From Bog-473 sp036502025 (GTDB lineage: Bacteria; Actinomycetota; Acidimicrobiia; Acidimicrobiales; RAAP-2): 64,000 bases of DNA. A program made the position numbers and the translations under genes. The notes below the pieces were generated by a model. That model ran no database searches and was not told the DNA's origin. It saw only the letters and a list, made by a program, of their open reading frames with translations. The stretch lies in contig DASXZJ010000029.1 of assembly GCA_036502025.1 (NCBI GenBank), positions 97,443 to 161,442 on the forward strand, written 5' to 3'. This document shows positions 50,614 through 59,797 of this stretch, piece after piece. Every line of letters begins with the position of its first letter. Position 1 is the stretch's first letter.

Positions 50614-51493
50614 GGCCGGCGAGTTCGAGGAGTGGCGTTCCCTCCTCTTCGGCATCGCCTACCGGATGCTGGGCAGTGCTGCCGATGCCGAGGACATGGT
50701 CCAGGAGTCCTACCTGCGCTGGGTGCAGAGGGGCGACGAGGAGGTGGAGTCGGTCCGCGCCTATCTGGTGACGGTGGTGACCCGGCTCTGCATCGACCAA
50801 CTCGGATCGGCCCGAGTGCAGCGGGTCACCTACGCCGGGCCGTGGTTGCCCGAGCCGGTCGTCACCGACGACACGTCGGCTCTGGAGCAGGCGGACTCCC
50901 TGTCGCTGGCTTTCCTGGTCCTGTTGGAGGAGCTCTCACCCCCCGAACGGGCGGCCTACCTCCTGCACGACGTCTTCGGCTACCAGTTCGATGAGATCGG
51001 AAGGTCGATGGGTCGTCCACCGTCGAGCTGTCGTCAGTTGGCGGCCCGGGCCCGGGCCCGGATTGAGGACCGCCGTCAACGTTTCGACGTCGACCTGCGC
51101 CACGGTCAGGACCTGACCCGTCAATTCCTGGTGGCATGTGGGACGGGCGACCTCGACGGCCTGTTGCGTCTTCTGTCCGAGGACGTCGTGGTGTGGACCG
51201 ACGGGGGCGGCAAGGTGAGGGCCGCCATGCGCCCGGTGGTCGGGCCCTACCGGAGCTCCCGCTTCCTGCTCAACGTGGCCAAGAAGGTCCACGGGATGCC
51301 GCGGGAGGCGACGCTGAACGGGCAGCCGTCGGCGGTGTTCATCGAGGACGGGCGGGTGGAGACGGCGCTGGTGCTCGACATCCTCGGAGGCAAGATCGTC
51401 GGGGTCCGTGTCGTGAGCAATCCCGAGAAGCTCGGCCGGCTGAGCGGCGAGATGCTCGGGGCCCCCGGGTCAGGGGGGATCCCCTCTGCGTGA
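50594..51493 (+). CDS. ECF41 family sigma factor with fused SnoaL-like regulatory domain
   Basis: A 299-residue ECF sigma. Sigma-2 (about 10-75) has AYRMLGSAADAEDMVQESYLRWVQ and sigma-4 (about 105-160) has AYLLHDVFGYQFDEIGRSMGRPPSSCRQLAARA. The linker WLPEP and a C-terminal SnoaL_2-like domain (about 170-299) with DGGGKV and NPEKL are the ECF41 signatures; the C-terminal domain is known to modulate activity in place of an anti-sigma. No anti-sigma gene is visible. The GTG start overlaps the AhpD-like gene. The stimulus is unknown. Confidence 0.93.
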   Translation: MPARPSEAGEFEEWRSLLFGIAYRMLGSAADAEDMVQESYLRWVQRGDEEVESVRAYLVTVVTRLCIDQLGSARVQRVTYAGPWLPEPVVTDDTSALEQADSLSLAFLVLLEELSPPERAAYLLHDVFGYQFDEIGRSMGRPPSSCRQLAARARARIEDRRQRFDVDLRHGQDLTRQFLVACGTGDLDGLLRLLSEDVVVWTDGGGKVRAAMRPVVGPYRSSRFLLNVAKKVHGMPREATLNGQPSAVFIEDGRVETALVLDILGGKIVGVRVVSNPEKLGRLSGEMLGAPGSGGIPSA

Positions 51494-51538
51494 GACAGCC
51501 CGCGCCTACCGTTGCGGTGTGCATCACCGAAGGGAACC

Positions 51539-51850
51539 ATGAGCCCGACTCAGAGTAAGAGCGCCCTTGACCGGATCGCCGCAGCCGCCAGCACCCACTC
51601 CTGGGACCTGAGCGTGATCGCTTCGCCGGCCAGCCTGATGGCCACCCGCGAATCCGGCCGGATCGGGGAGCCCTGGGTGGTCATGGGCGTCCCCGGGGGT
51701 AAGGGGCTCCGAGTGTCGTTGTTCCACCCGGGCGACGCCCTCGATGCCGAAGGTGAACCGATCGACGAACTGTCGGGCAACCCGCGGGAGATCGGACGCC
51801 AACTCCGTGCCATTCTCGAGGACCTGACCGAGGGTGTGGCCGCCGCGTAG
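51539..51850 (+). CDS. Small protein of unknown function
   Basis: A 103-residue soluble protein of good coding quality but no recognised domain. It has a helix with ALDRIAAAAS, beta-like segments WDLSVIASPASLMATR and WVVMGVPGGKGLRVSLFHPGDA, and a C-terminal helix. It might be a small conserved actinobacterial family; I cannot name it. ATG 51539 has GAAGGG just upstream. It converges on menE, with the two stop codons two bases apart. Confidence 0.55.
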   Translation: MSPTQSKSALDRIAAAASTHSWDLSVIASPASLMATRESGRIGEPWVVMGVPGGKGLRVSLFHPGDALDAEGEPIDELSGNPREIGRQLRAILEDLTEGVAAA

Positions 51851-51851
51851 G

Positions 51852-53048
51852 TCATGCGAGGTCCCGTCGTCTGAGCTTCCCTGAGGGCGTACGCGGCAGC
51901 CCGTCCGTGAAGACGATCTCTTTTGGGGCTGCCCATGGCGCGACGAGTGACGCCACCAGTTCCTTGAGGTCCTCTGGGTTGGGGCGGGCGGCCAGCGGCA
52001 CCACCCAGGCCACGACTCGCTCGCCCCATTCGGGATCCGAGCGTTTCCATACCCCGGCCTCGGCGACACCGGGGTGCGATAGCAGGACCAGTTCAACCGC
52101 GTCGGGCCAGACTTTCTCGCCGCCGGTGTTGATGACCTCGGCCAAGCGTCCCGAGACAATCAGCTTTCCGTCGTCGTTCAGGTAGCCGCCGTCGCCGGAT
52201 CCGAACCAGGTCCTTGATCCGTCGGGACCCATCACCCGGCCCGTCTCACCGTCGCGGTAGCAGCGCATGAGCATCGGTGCCCGGATGAGGATTTCTCCCT
52301 CGGCCGTGTCATCATCGAAGTGGGCGATGGCGACTTCGACGTCATCGAGGGGTACTCCGTCGTACATCACCCCCGAGCCCGTCTCGGTCATGCCGTACGT
52401 GACCACGGCGTTGGCCGGCAGCTCTCCGGGCGGCTGGCTACCACCGAGCAGAACGGTTGTGAAGACGGACGGGTCGAGGCGTCCCAACGCCGTCGCCACC
52501 AGCGAGACGTGGGTGACCCGGCCGGACCGTCCGAGCTCCTCGACGGTTTCAGCCACGAATCCCGGCAGGACCATCAGGGGCGTACCGGTGAGCAGGGCTC
52601 GGGTGACCACCGAGAGGCCGCCGATATGGGCGAGGGGCAGGCAAGCAAGCCAGGTGTGCCGGTCACGATCGACGCCGAGCCGCTCCGTGGTGGCCCCGGC
52701 GGAACTGGAGATGGCGTCGTGGGTGAGCACCACTCCCTTCGGCCGTCCCGAGGACCCACTCGTGGCCACCACCAGCGCGTCGCCCTCCTCGACGGGCAGG
52801 CCGTCGGCAACCGAGTGGATTTCACCGTCCGAGGCGACGATACGTGAGGGTCGGAGCGCAGCCAGTACCTTCGCCCGGGCTTCGGCGGGCAGGCGCGGGT
52901 CGATTGGTGCCGCAGCGTCCCCGGTGTCCCAGATGGCGCGCAATGCATCGACGAAACCCGCTCCACCAGGAAGGTCCAGGGCGACGAGTTCAGGCACTGG
53001 CCGGTAGCGTAGGGCGCCGTGCACACCGTGGTCACTGGAAGTCCTCAT
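51852..53048 (-). CDS. menE: o-Succinylbenzoate-CoA ligase MenE
   Basis: An ANL-superfamily ligase of about 398 residues that activates o-succinylbenzoate for menaquinone synthesis. ATSGSSGRPKGVVLTH, YGMTETGSG, GRLAEVINTGGEKV and the terminal catalytic TPSGKLRRRDL are present. It is shorter than ordinary acyl-CoA ligases, as is usual for MenE of Actinobacteria. The assignment is supported by menB, menA, menH and menD next door. ATG 53048 and GTG 53024 are both possible; either makes its 5' end overlap the divergent menB gene. Confidence 0.9.
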   Translation of the reverse strand: MRTSSDHGVHGALRYRPVPELVALDLPGGAGFVDALRAIWDTGDAAAPIDPRLPAEARAKVLAALRPSRIVASDGEIHSVADGLPVEEGDALVVATSGSSGRPKGVVLTHDAISSSAGATTERLGVDRDRHTWLACLPLAHIGGLSVVTRALLTGTPLMVLPGFVAETVEELGRSGRVTHVSLVATALGRLDPSVFTTVLLGGSQPPGELPANAVVTYGMTETGSGVMYDGVPLDDVEVAIAHFDDDTAEGEILIRAPMLMRCYRDGETGRVMGPDGSRTWFGSGDGGYLNDDGKLIVSGRLAEVINTGGEKVWPDAVELVLLSHPGVAEAGVWKRSDPEWGERVVAWVVPLAARPNPEDLKELVASLVAPWAAPKEIVFTDGLPRTPSGKLRRRDLA

Positions 53049-53909
53049 GATCCGCTCGATGATCTGCGACCCCTTCCGGGGCCCAAATGGGAAGAGGAGG
53101 GGTCCTTCACCGACATCCGCTATGAGGTGGCCGAAGGCATCGCCAAGTTGACGATCTGCCGTCCTGAGCGCCGGAATGCCTTCCGCCCGCAGACCCTGTT
53201 CGAGCTGACCGAAGCCTTCACCCTGGCCCGGGACAATCCTGACGTCGGGGTGATCATCCTCTGCGGTGAGGGCCCGGATGCGTTCTGCTCGGGTGGGGAC
53301 CAGAAGATCCGGGGCGACGACGGCTACATCGGCGACGACGAAGTGGCCGGGCGGGGCATCGGTCGCCTCAACGTGCTCGACCTGCAGATCCTTATGCGTC
53401 GTGTCCCGAAGCCGATCATCGCCATGATCGCCGGCTACGCGATCGGAGGAGGGCACATCCTCCACCTGGTCTGTGATCTCTCCATCGCCGCCGACAACGC
53501 GCGCTTCGGGCAGACCGGGCCCAAGGTGGGCAGCTTTGACGGGGGCTACGGCTCGTCGCTCCTGGCCCGGACCATCGGCCTCAAGCGGGCCAAGGAAGTG
53601 TGGTTCCTCTGCCGCCAGTACGACGCCGCCCAGGCGCTCGACTGGGGACTGGTGAATACCGTGGTCCCGCTCGATGACCTCGAGCGCGAAACCGTGGCGT
53701 GGTGCCGCCAGATCCTCACGCTTTCGCCGATCGCACTGCGCATGATCAAGGCGGGGATGAATGCCGCCGACGACGGACTGGCCGGGGTGCAGCAGCTGGC
53801 CGGTGACGCCACCATGCTCTTCTACATGACCGAGGAGGGTCAGGAGGGCCGCAACGCCTTCGTGGAGCACCGGCGACCTGACTTCTCGAAGTACCCGCGG
53901 CGCCCATGA
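53019..53909 (+). CDS. menB: 1,4-Dihydroxy-2-naphthoyl-CoA synthase MenB
   Basis: A 296-residue crotonase-fold enzyme. DIRYEVAEGIAKLTICRPERRNAF and FCSGGDQKIRGDDGY at about 85-100 carry the conserved MenB active-site loop, with QTGPKVGSFDGGYG further on. It closes the second ring of the naphthoquinone. The start at GTG 53019 overlaps menE on the other strand; another GTG follows at 53028. The menA ATG overlaps its stop (ATGA). Confidence 0.95.
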   Translation: MHTVVTGSPHDPLDDLRPLPGPKWEEEGSFTDIRYEVAEGIAKLTICRPERRNAFRPQTLFELTEAFTLARDNPDVGVIILCGEGPDAFCSGGDQKIRGDDGYIGDDEVAGRGIGRLNVLDLQILMRRVPKPIIAMIAGYAIGGGHILHLVCDLSIAADNARFGQTGPKVGSFDGGYGSSLLARTIGLKRAKEVWFLCRQYDAAQALDWGLVNTVVPLDDLERETVAWCRQILTLSPIALRMIKAGMNAADDGLAGVQQLAGDATMLFYMTEEGQEGRNAFVEHRRPDFSKYPRRP

Positions 53910-54883
53910 GCACCCCGGCGAAGGTGTGGCTGGCTGGCGCGCGCCCCCGTACCTTCGCCGCCGCCATCGTCCCCGTGGCTGTCGGGACAGCGGCCGGGTA
54001 TCAGGACAGCGGACGTCTCGTCATCACCGACATCACGGTGAAGGGGAAGTCGATTCTCGGGGACTACTTCGTCCATCACCTCTCGGTGGTCAACGCGGTG
54101 CTGGCTCTGGTCGTCGCCCTCGGCCTGCAGATCGGCACGAACTATGTCAACGACTACGCCGACGGAGAACGCGGGACCGACGAGGTGCGAGCAGGTCCGG
54201 TGCGTCTCGTGGCGAGCCAGCTGGCCACGGTCACGCAGGTCAAGACCGCCGCGCTGATCGCCTTCGGCGTGTCAGGCCTGGCCGGCCTCGTGCTGGCCTA
54301 CCGAGTCAGTTGGTGGCTGGTCCCGGCCGGTGTGCTGTGCGTCGTGGCCGGTTGGGCCTACACCGGAGGAGCCCGCCCTTACGGCTACCTCGGGTTCGGG
54401 GAGGTGTTCGTCTTCGTCTTCTTTGGTCTCGTGGCGACGGCGGGCTCGGCCTATGTCCAGCACGCGCCGTTCGTGACCTACTACCACTCACACGGGTACA
54501 GCTTCCTGTTCCCCTGGGGAATGGCCCTGTGGGCGGGGGTGCCGGTCGGATTGCTGGCGACCGCGTTGCTCCAGGCCAACAACCTGCGGGATATCGAGAC
54601 GGACAAGGTTTCGGGCAAGAAGACCGTGGCCGTGCGGCTCGGCCGGCAGCGGGCCGGGTTGCTCTACGTCTTCACCTTGATGGCGGTGGCACTCTCCATC
54701 GGTGTCCTCCAGCACTACCGCGGCTACGTGCTGTTGGCCTTGATCGGCATGCCGTTGTCCTTCTACCCGGTGCGGCTGGCCCTGAGTGACCGGAACGGGC
54801 GCCGCCTGCTGCCCATGTTGGGGGCGACGGCCCGGCTCCAGATCGCCGTCGGCGTCCTCCTCACGGTCGGCCTGCTCCTTTGA
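53906..54883 (+). CDS. menA: 1,4-Dihydroxy-2-naphthoate polyprenyltransferase MenA
   Basis: A 325-residue UbiA-family membrane enzyme of about nine helices that attaches the isoprenoid tail. GTNYVNDYADGERGTDEVRAGP carries the first Asp-rich prenyl-diphosphate site and NNLRDIETDKVSGKKT the second. It is coupled to menB by a four-base overlap. Its last 23 bases overlap the end of the convergent menH gene. Confidence 0.93.
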   Translation: MSTPAKVWLAGARPRTFAAAIVPVAVGTAAGYQDSGRLVITDITVKGKSILGDYFVHHLSVVNAVLALVVALGLQIGTNYVNDYADGERGTDEVRAGPVRLVASQLATVTQVKTAALIAFGVSGLAGLVLAYRVSWWLVPAGVLCVVAGWAYTGGARPYGYLGFGEVFVFVFFGLVATAGSAYVQHAPFVTYYHSHGYSFLFPWGMALWAGVPVGLLATALLQANNLRDIETDKVSGKKTVAVRLGRQRAGLLYVFTLMAVALSIGVLQHYRGYVLLALIGMPLSFYPVRLALSDRNGRRLLPMLGATARLQIAVGVLLTVGLLL

Positions 54884-55634
54884 GCCAGTGGCGGACCAGT
54901 CGGGCGACCACGTGAGGTTGGGCCAGGTGCACCGCGTGACCACCGCCGGGGATCAGGGTGGCGGTGGCCCACGGGGCCGTGCGGGCCAGGCGGAGCGCGT
55001 GGGCCGCGAACCGCACGTCATCGGTCCCGGCCAAGGCAAGCACGGCGCAACCGAGCGCCGCAATGCGTTCCCACAAGGGCTCCTGCGTGCCCACGCCAAC
55101 GAGCCGGAGGCTCGAAGCCAGCCCACTTGCACTGTTCCTCCGCCGTTCCTCCACCTGGGCGGCATCGCCCAACCCGGCGAACATGGGACCCTCGATCCAC
55201 CGGGCGATGAAGCCGTCGACATCCCCGGAATCCTCGAGCGCCGCCGCCGCGGCCTCGTCGGCCTCACGGCGCCTCTGGCGCGCCCCACCGTCCTCGATAC
55301 CGCCGGTGGCCCCGATGACAACGAGCCGGTCCAGCGCCAGGCTGGTCCCGATGGCGACGTGGAGGGCCACCCGGGCTCCGAGCGAATAGCCGAGCATGTC
55401 GCACGGCTCACTTCCGATCGCCCCGGTCACCGCCTCTTCGATCATGGCGGCCGTCGACGGAAGGTCCACCCGCACCGCGTCCGACCCCGCGTGACCCGGG
55501 AGGTCGATGCCGACGAGGGTGTGGTCGTGGGCCAGCGCGTCGCCGAAGGGGCCCCACAGCCGGGCCGTCTGCGTGAAGCCGTGCAACAGGATCAAAGGGG
55601 GCCCGGAGCCGCGTACTTCGACATGGAGGGGCAC
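54861..55634 (-). CDS. menH: Alpha/beta hydrolase, probable SHCHC synthase MenH
   Basis: A 257-residue alpha/beta hydrolase. The oxyanion strand LLHGFTQTARLWGP and nucleophile elbow GYSLGARVAL (about 97-106) are typical of MenH, and GGGHAVHLAQP provides the catalytic His. MenH removes pyruvate from the product of MenD. It lies between menA and menD on the opposite strand, which supports the role over a generic hydrolase. The start is ATG 55634, five bases from the divergent menD start. Confidence 0.85.
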   Translation of the reverse strand: MPLHVEVRGSGPPLILLHGFTQTARLWGPFGDALAHDHTLVGIDLPGHAGSDAVRVDLPSTAAMIEEAVTGAIGSEPCDMLGYSLGARVALHVAIGTSLALDRLVVIGATGGIEDGGARQRRREADEAAAAALEDSGDVDGFIARWIEGPMFAGLGDAAQVEERRRNSASGLASSLRLVGVGTQEPLWERIAALGCAVLALAGTDDVRFAAHALRLARTAPWATATLIPGGGHAVHLAQPHVVARLVRHWLKGAGRP

Positions 55635-55639
55635 TGCGG

Positions 55640-57289
55640 GTGAGCGTACAGGCCGCTTTCGCCGCCACCCTGGTCGACGAGTGGGTGCTGGGCGGGGTCA
55701 CCGACGCCGTGGTTTGCCCGGGTTCGAGGTCGACGCCGCTGGCCCTGGCCCTGGCCTCCCGATCCGAGTTGACGCTCCACGTCAAGCTCGACGAGCGCAG
55801 CGCCGCCTTCTTCTCCATCGGTCTTGCGCTGTCTACCGGACGGCCCCCCGTCATTTGCACGACCAGTGGCACCGCGGCGGCCGAGCTGCATCCGGGGGTG
55901 GTCGAGGCCCACCAGGCGGGCGTCCCGCTGATCGTGTGCACGGCCGACCGTCCTCCCGAACTGCACGGCGTCGGCGCCTCTCAGACCATCGACCAGGTTG
56001 GCTTGTTCACGACCTCGACGAGATGGGCCTTCGTTCCCGGCGTACCCGATCTCGACCAGCAGGCGTCGTGGAGGCCGCTGGCGGTACGGGCTCTCGCCGA
56101 GGCGCGAAACGGGCCGCGTGGGCCCGGTCCGGTCCACCTCAACCTGGCCTTCCGGGACCCACTCACCGGTGCCCCTGACGCGCTGCCGCCCCGTCGAGCC
56201 CGACAGCACGTCGAGTCCGTCGCCACGGTCCCGACCCTCATGGCGCCACTCACCGGGCCCGGCCTGATCATCGCCGGCGCCGGCGCCGCCCGTGACTCCG
56301 AGAACGTGCTGCTCCTGGCGGAACGCCTGGGCTGGCCGGTCATGGCCGATCCGCGCTCGGGTTGCCGCCGCCCCGGCACCGTCGCCGCGGCCGACGCCCT
56401 CGCCCGTTGCGACCTGCCGCTCGCCGGGACCATCGTCGTACTCGGTGCACCCTGGCTGTCCAAAGCCCTGGCCGGGTACGTCTCGACCGCCGCCGACCGG
56501 GGCGCCCGCGTTATCGCCCTCGATCCTTTCTGGCAGTTCACCGACCCCACCCGCGTTGTCACCGAGTTCTGCCACGCCGACCCCGATGACTGGCTCGGAG
56601 CGGCCTTCGAGGCCGCCCGCCCCACCGACTCGACCTGGCGCAAACAGTGGCAGGCCCTCGAATCAGCGGCCCAGGCCGCCATCGAAGACGTCCTGGGCGA
56701 GCACGGGCAACTGAGCGAGCCGATGGTCGCCCGGGCCCTGGCCCGACACGCCGCCGCCGTCGACGCCGCCATCATGGTGTCGGCGTCCATGCCGGTGCGC
56801 GACCTCGAATGGTACGCACCGGTCTTGCCACAGCCGCCGGCCGTGTTCTTCAACCGGGGCACCAACGGGATCGACGGCGTGGTGTCGACCGCCATGGGCA
56901 TCGCGGCCACCGGCCGCCGCACCTTCGCCCTGATGGGCGATCTGGCCTTCCTGCACGACGTGTCGGGTTTGGTCAACCTCGCCGATCTCCCGTGCACCCT
57001 CGTCGTGCTGGACAACGGCGGCGGCGGGATCTTCTCGTTCCTTCCCCAGGCCGACGCGCTCGCCTCGGCCGAATTCGAGTTGCTGTTCGGGACGCCGCCC
57101 ACCTCGGATGTGGGTCAGGTGGCCCGGGGCTTCGGGTTGCCCGTGCACGACGTGGCCACCGCGGCCGAGTTCGAGGGCGCGCTCAAGGAAGCAGCCCCTT
57201 CGCTGGTGAGGGTGAGAGTGCCGGGGCGAACGGAGAACGTCGCCCTGCACGAAAGCATCAACCAGGCGGTCCGTCGCGCGCTGACGTGA
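55640..57289 (+). CDS. menD: SEPHCHC synthase MenD
   Basis: A 549-residue ThDP-dependent enzyme that condenses isochorismate and 2-oxoglutarate. VVCPGSRSTPLALAL, TTSGTAAAELHPGVVEA, ADRPPELHGVGASQTIDQ and the ThDP/Mg-binding MGDLAFLHDVSG with VLDNGGGGIFSFLPQ are all MenD marks. The GTG start lies five bases from menH. Its last 32 bases overlap the end of the convergent DUF222-HNH gene. menF, menC and menG are not in the window. Confidence 0.94.
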   Translation: MSVQAAFAATLVDEWVLGGVTDAVVCPGSRSTPLALALASRSELTLHVKLDERSAAFFSIGLALSTGRPPVICTTSGTAAAELHPGVVEAHQAGVPLIVCTADRPPELHGVGASQTIDQVGLFTTSTRWAFVPGVPDLDQQASWRPLAVRALAEARNGPRGPGPVHLNLAFRDPLTGAPDALPPRRARQHVESVATVPTLMAPLTGPGLIIAGAGAARDSENVLLLAERLGWPVMADPRSGCRRPGTVAAADALARCDLPLAGTIVVLGAPWLSKALAGYVSTAADRGARVIALDPFWQFTDPTRVVTEFCHADPDDWLGAAFEAARPTDSTWRKQWQALESAAQAAIEDVLGEHGQLSEPMVARALARHAAAVDAAIMVSASMPVRDLEWYAPVLPQPPAVFFNRGTNGIDGVVSTAMGIAATGRRTFALMGDLAFLHDVSGLVNLADLPCTLVVLDNGGGGIFSFLPQADALASAEFELLFGTPPTSDVGQVARGFGLPVHDVATAAEFEGALKEAAPSLVRVRVPGRTENVALHESINQAVRRALT

Positions 57290-58418
57290 ACGTCGGCGAC
57301 GGCGTCGACGTCGTCACCCGCCCGGTGGGGCTGCGGAAGGACAGGAGGACGTTGGCGTCTCCGGTCATCTTCCATCCCATCTCGTGAACGGCGCGGTGAT
57401 GCTGGTCGCACAGCTCCACGAGATTGGGGATGTCGGTGGGCCCGTTGTTGGTCCAGTGCACGACGTGGTGCACTTCGGTGAACTCGGTGTGGGTACAGCC
57501 CGGGAAGCGGCAGCCCTTGTCGCGGCGCCGGATCTCGATCCGTTGGGCCGGCGTCGGTTCCCGCTTGGACCGGCCCTGCTGCATGCATCGGCCCTGCTCG
57601 TCGTCGGCCGAGACCACGATGTTGGCGTCACAGGCCAGGCGCCGGGCGACCTCGATTGAGACCGGGCCGAGCACGTCGAGCTCGGCCCGGCCCTCCCCGC
57701 CGGCCAGGAAGGCGAGATCGGCGTGGACGACCACCGAGGGACGGCTGGCCCGACTCGAGCCCCCGCCGCCCTTGTCGGCCGGCTCGCCGCGGCAGAGCTC
57801 GACCAGGGCGTCGGACATTCTCTGGTCAAAGGGCGTGTGGTCCTTCTTCGCCCGGCGGCTGGCCTGGGCGAACAGGCGACCCTTGACCAGGGCGTACTGC
57901 TCCTTGGGCAAGGTCCCGGCCAAGGAGAAGCGGCGGTCGTTGAAGCGGAGGAACCGCCGGGTGAAGCTGCCGGCGGCCTGCTCGTCGGACTGGTTGCGGG
58001 CGGCCGTGGCGAGCTCCCGGACCTGCTTGGCCGACCATTGGGTGGCTTGTTCGGCCAGGTGGGCGTCGGTCTCGGGCTTGGCGACGTCGACCAGCGGCTT
58101 CACCTGGTCGAAGGAGAGCTTGCCCTGGGACAGGGCGTCGGAGATCTTGGGCAGCGCGTCGAGCTTGATCGCCGCCGTGACCCATTCCCGGGCCGTCGTC
58201 GCCGTGACGCCGCAGCGCTGCACGAGCCAGGCCACCATGGAGGTGGCGCCGTCGACCCGCCAGGCCCGGCGCCGGTCGAGCTCGGCCACCGCGGCCAACA
58301 GCTGGCGCTGGTGGGCCGAGATGGCTCGATGGTGCTGGGCGACACTGGCGACGAGCGCCTCGGTCCGCCGGGAGACGGTGGGCGGCCGGGGCCCGTCGCG
58401 CAGTGAGGTGGTGGCCAT
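57258..58418 (-). CDS. DUF222 and HNH endonuclease domain protein
   Basis: A 386-residue protein of the actinobacterial DUF222-HNH (13E12-like) family. A helical DUF222 region covers about 25-240 and the C-terminal HNH domain has CRFPGCTHTEFTEVHHVVHWTNNGPT followed by NLVELCDQHHRAVHE, with zinc-type cysteines and catalytic histidines. Copies of this family often occur many times per genome, which suggests a selfish or defence-like nature; I see no terminal repeats here. An AT-rich upstream segment (58440-58490) could hold its promoter. Confidence 0.87.
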   Translation of the reverse strand: MATTSLRDGPRPPTVSRRTEALVASVAQHHRAISAHQRQLLAAVAELDRRRAWRVDGATSMVAWLVQRCGVTATTAREWVTAAIKLDALPKISDALSQGKLSFDQVKPLVDVAKPETDAHLAEQATQWSAKQVRELATAARNQSDEQAAGSFTRRFLRFNDRRFSLAGTLPKEQYALVKGRLFAQASRRAKKDHTPFDQRMSDALVELCRGEPADKGGGGSSRASRPSVVVHADLAFLAGGEGRAELDVLGPVSIEVARRLACDANIVVSADDEQGRCMQQGRSKREPTPAQRIEIRRRDKGCRFPGCTHTEFTEVHHVVHWTNNGPTDIPNLVELCDQHHRAVHEMGWKMTGDANVLLSFRSPTGRVTTSTPSPTFTSARDGPPG

Positions 58419-58496
58419 TCATCGAAGAACGGTCGCCGGCGCCGTGCGGGGTGTTACAGAAATATTTTTACGGCCGCCAGAAAATCTGACGACTGC

Positions 58497-59759
58497 TCAG
58501 CGATACGCCGCCGCCCCCACCCACTCCCCGTGGGCGCGGAACGGCAGCCCAGCAGGAAGGTGGACCACCGCCTGCGGCCGGCGCCGCAAAGACGAGGCGT
58601 CGAGCACATAGAGGTCGCTGGCGGCCCGGGTGGCGTCGAAGACCACGGTGAGGAGCCAGCCCTCGTCGTCGCCCCGCCCGTCGGCGGCCCGGACGAAGAG
58701 GGGCTCGCTGGCCGTGCGGTACCGGCCCGGGTCCCAGGCCTCGATCTCGTCGCGGGCCAGGTCGAACCGCAGGAGACCGAGGTGGTCGGCCTCGCCGCCT
58801 TCGGCACCGGGCGCCAGTTCGACGCAGTAGCCGTAGCGGAACGCCTGGCCCTCACACCAAGGGTCCGAGCGTGGGTACTCGACCCACCGCTCGTCCACCT
58901 GCTCCCGCTCCAACGTTTCTCCCACGATGCGCCAGCGCTCCAGGACGCCGAGGTGCCCGCCGATCGGGCTCACCCCGATCCCGCCCGGCCCGACTACCGA
59001 GGCGTCGTGGTCGACCGGTTGGCCCTTCTCGGGCACCTCGTAGCAGCAGACGTAGAGCACGATGGCCGAGCCCGCCCCCTCACCCTCACCGTCGCCCTCG
59101 TCGTAGGCGTGCAGCACGTGGGTCACCAGGCAGGGGTCGAGCCGGATCCAGCGCACCGCCGAGCCGTCGCCCTCCCGCTCAACCACGCCGACCCAGCCCG
59201 GGGCGCCCGGCGCCCAGCGGAAGGGGACGGCGGCCCCGAGGGCCCCGTCGCGCTCGGTCGGCGACTCGATGAAGACGATGTGCCGCCCCGTCACCCCGAT
59301 GTCGTGCTGCCACGTGGCCCGTTCGAGGGTGACCGCCATCGAATGGGTCAGCGCCCCCGCCGCGTCCCACTCGCCGACCCGCAGCAGTGTGGTCTCCTCA
59401 CCGTCCTGGACCCCGAAGAGCACCCGCCCACCCGTCGTGGCGTCCCGGTGCACGTGCGAAGCGATGGGCAGGCTCAGGCCGCCCTCGAACTCCCGAGGTT
59501 CCAAAAGGCGCGAGTACGCCTGGGGCAGTCCCGACTCGGCCAAGCCGAGCACCGACCCGGCGTGCCAGAAAACGTTGGCGTCGGCCCCCGACCCGGCGCT
59601 CCGGTACACCACGGCCCGCCCCTCCCGTAGCTCGATGGCGTGCAGCGCCCCACCGGCCCCACCACCCGACTCGCCACCGTCCGAGCCCGGCCCGATGCGC
59701 AGCAGCGTCCCCTCCAAGTCCGGCGGGAGCACGCCCTCCATCGGCAGGGGCGGGTCCAT
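58497..59759 (-). CDS. Carotenoid oxygenase (RPE65/CCO family)
   Basis: A 420-residue non-haem iron seven-bladed propeller oxygenase. Four iron-ligand histidines can be placed: SHVHRD, WQHDIGVT, THVLHAYDE and the terminal FRAHGEW. The family cleaves carotenoid, apocarotenoid or stilbene double bonds with oxygen. It is shorter than plant members and has no signal peptide. No carotenoid synthesis genes are in the window, so the substrate is open. The gene is divergent from tyrS with 38 bases between. Confidence 0.9.
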   Translation of the reverse strand: MDPPLPMEGVLPPDLEGTLLRIGPGSDGGESGGGAGGALHAIELREGRAVVYRSAGSGADANVFWHAGSVLGLAESGLPQAYSRLLEPREFEGGLSLPIASHVHRDATTGGRVLFGVQDGEETTLLRVGEWDAAGALTHSMAVTLERATWQHDIGVTGRHIVFIESPTERDGALGAAVPFRWAPGAPGWVGVVEREGDGSAVRWIRLDPCLVTHVLHAYDEGDGEGEGAGSAIVLYVCCYEVPEKGQPVDHDASVVGPGGIGVSPIGGHLGVLERWRIVGETLEREQVDERWVEYPRSDPWCEGQAFRYGYCVELAPGAEGGEADHLGLLRFDLARDEIEAWDPGRYRTASEPLFVRAADGRGDDEGWLLTVVFDATRAASDLYVLDASSLRRRPQAVVHLPAGLPFRAHGEWVGAAAYR

Positions 59760-59797
59760 GAGGCGGCCAGGCTACCGGCGTATGGCAAGGTGGGATC

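Noticed and set aside
57258..58418. DUF222-HNH gene as part of an insertion sequence or intron
   Set aside because: No terminal inverted repeats, target duplication or intron-like flanks are visible; it was kept as a plain gene.
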